From an uncultured Oscillospiraceae bacterium (lineage in GTDB: Bacteria > Bacillota > Clostridia > Oscillospirales > Oscillospiraceae), in the NCBI GenBank assembly GCA_910588365.1, contig CAJUQS010000168.1, positions 1 through 14,146 on the forward strand: a stretch of 14,146 nt of DNA, written 5' to 3'. This document shows, one piece after another, positions 14,116-14,146 of this stretch. The notes beneath the pieces were generated by a model, which ran no database searches, was not told the origin of the DNA, and saw only the letters and a program-made list of their open reading frames with translations. The number at the start of each line of letters is the position of its first letter. Position 1 is the first letter of the stretch. The position numbers were made by a program, and so were the translations under genes.

Positions 14116-14146
14116 GAGAAGGAATTTTGATCCCTGATATGCAGAG
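14112..14146 (+). CDS. start of an unidentified gene (3' end outside window)
   Basis: ATG 14112 has a GGGAG site 8 nt upstream (14099-14103) and is open to the window edge, giving MREGILIPDMQ. Eleven residues are too few to name a family. The AT-rich setting and the absence of a promoter after the hairpin suggest it is read from the upstream AT-rich region. Confidence 0.35.
   Translation, partial: MREGILIPDMQ

Larger units (their letters stand above)
13914..14146. other. AT-rich right edge, possible boundary of an acquired element
   Basis: By my count 13921-14146 is about 37% GC, far below the genes before it. It contains an imperfect inverted repeat (GTAAATTCAAA at 13965-13975; TTTGAATTTTAC at 14003-14014), a tandem 11-bp-period repeat, a hairpin and two small reading frames described separately. 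A change of this size at the end of a conserved gene often marks inserted DNA, but the window stops too soon to show what. Confidence 0.4.

Noticed and set aside
1..14146. CRISPR arrays, tRNA and rRNA genes
   Set aside because: No regularly spaced repeats and no tRNA- or rRNA-like conserved stretches were seen on either strand.

Overview
The window is GC-rich (about 60-65% in the genes) and carries Firmicutes-type signals: AGGAGG-like ribosome binding sites, sigma-A promoters of the TTGACA-17-TATAAT type, and the adjacent greA-lysS pair common in Clostridia. Gene content and GC suggest a high-GC member of the class Clostridia, probably near Flavonifractor/Oscillospiraceae; this is inferred from memory of protein style, not from a search. 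All confident genes lie on the + strand.

Layout. (1) 1-852: the 3' end of a YfcE-type metallophosphoesterase, translationally coupled to a DnaQ-like (DEDDh) 3'-5' exonuclease. (2) 879-1936: an independent unit with its own promoter, an operator-like palindrome, a structured leader, a small zinc-ribbon membrane protein of unknown function and a clear terminator. (3) 2060-3305: pfkA (6-phosphofructokinase) with a strong promoter and a downstream hairpin. (4) 3306-3534: intergenic, with a possible minus-strand gene relic and the promoter of the next gene. (5) 3535-6708: a large soluble hybrid histidine kinase with a Cys-rich N-terminal PAS-like domain and four more sensory modules. (6) 6709-7204: a 496-nt gap with terminator hairpins, a cluster of DnaA-box-like sequences, a promoter and two inverted repeats in the leader. 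(7) 7205-11535: a membrane-anchored hybrid kinase with two receiver domains, tgt (tRNA-guanine transglycosylase) and a nitrilase-superfamily amidohydrolase, closely spaced and probably co-transcribed. (8) 11560-13913: greA from a perfect consensus promoter, then lysS, with a 161-bp MITE-like element (12227-12387, TAA target duplication) between them. (9) 13914-14146: GC falls to about 37%, with tandem repeats, a terminator-like hairpin inside a tiny reading frame, and the start of an unidentified gene. This may be the edge of an acquired element.

How the genes work together. Most are housekeeping functions: glycolysis (PfkA), transcript-cleavage rescue of RNA polymerase (GreA), lysyl-tRNA synthesis (LysS) and tRNA wobble modification (Tgt). 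The distinctive accessory content is the two neighbouring hybrid kinases. Both end in receiver domains and neither has an HPt or output domain, so their phosphorelay partners must be encoded elsewhere. I saw no CRISPR array, tRNA, rRNA or complete transposase gene. The most notable non-coding signals are the MITE between greA and lysS, the DnaA-box-like cluster before the second kinase, and the AT-rich right edge.
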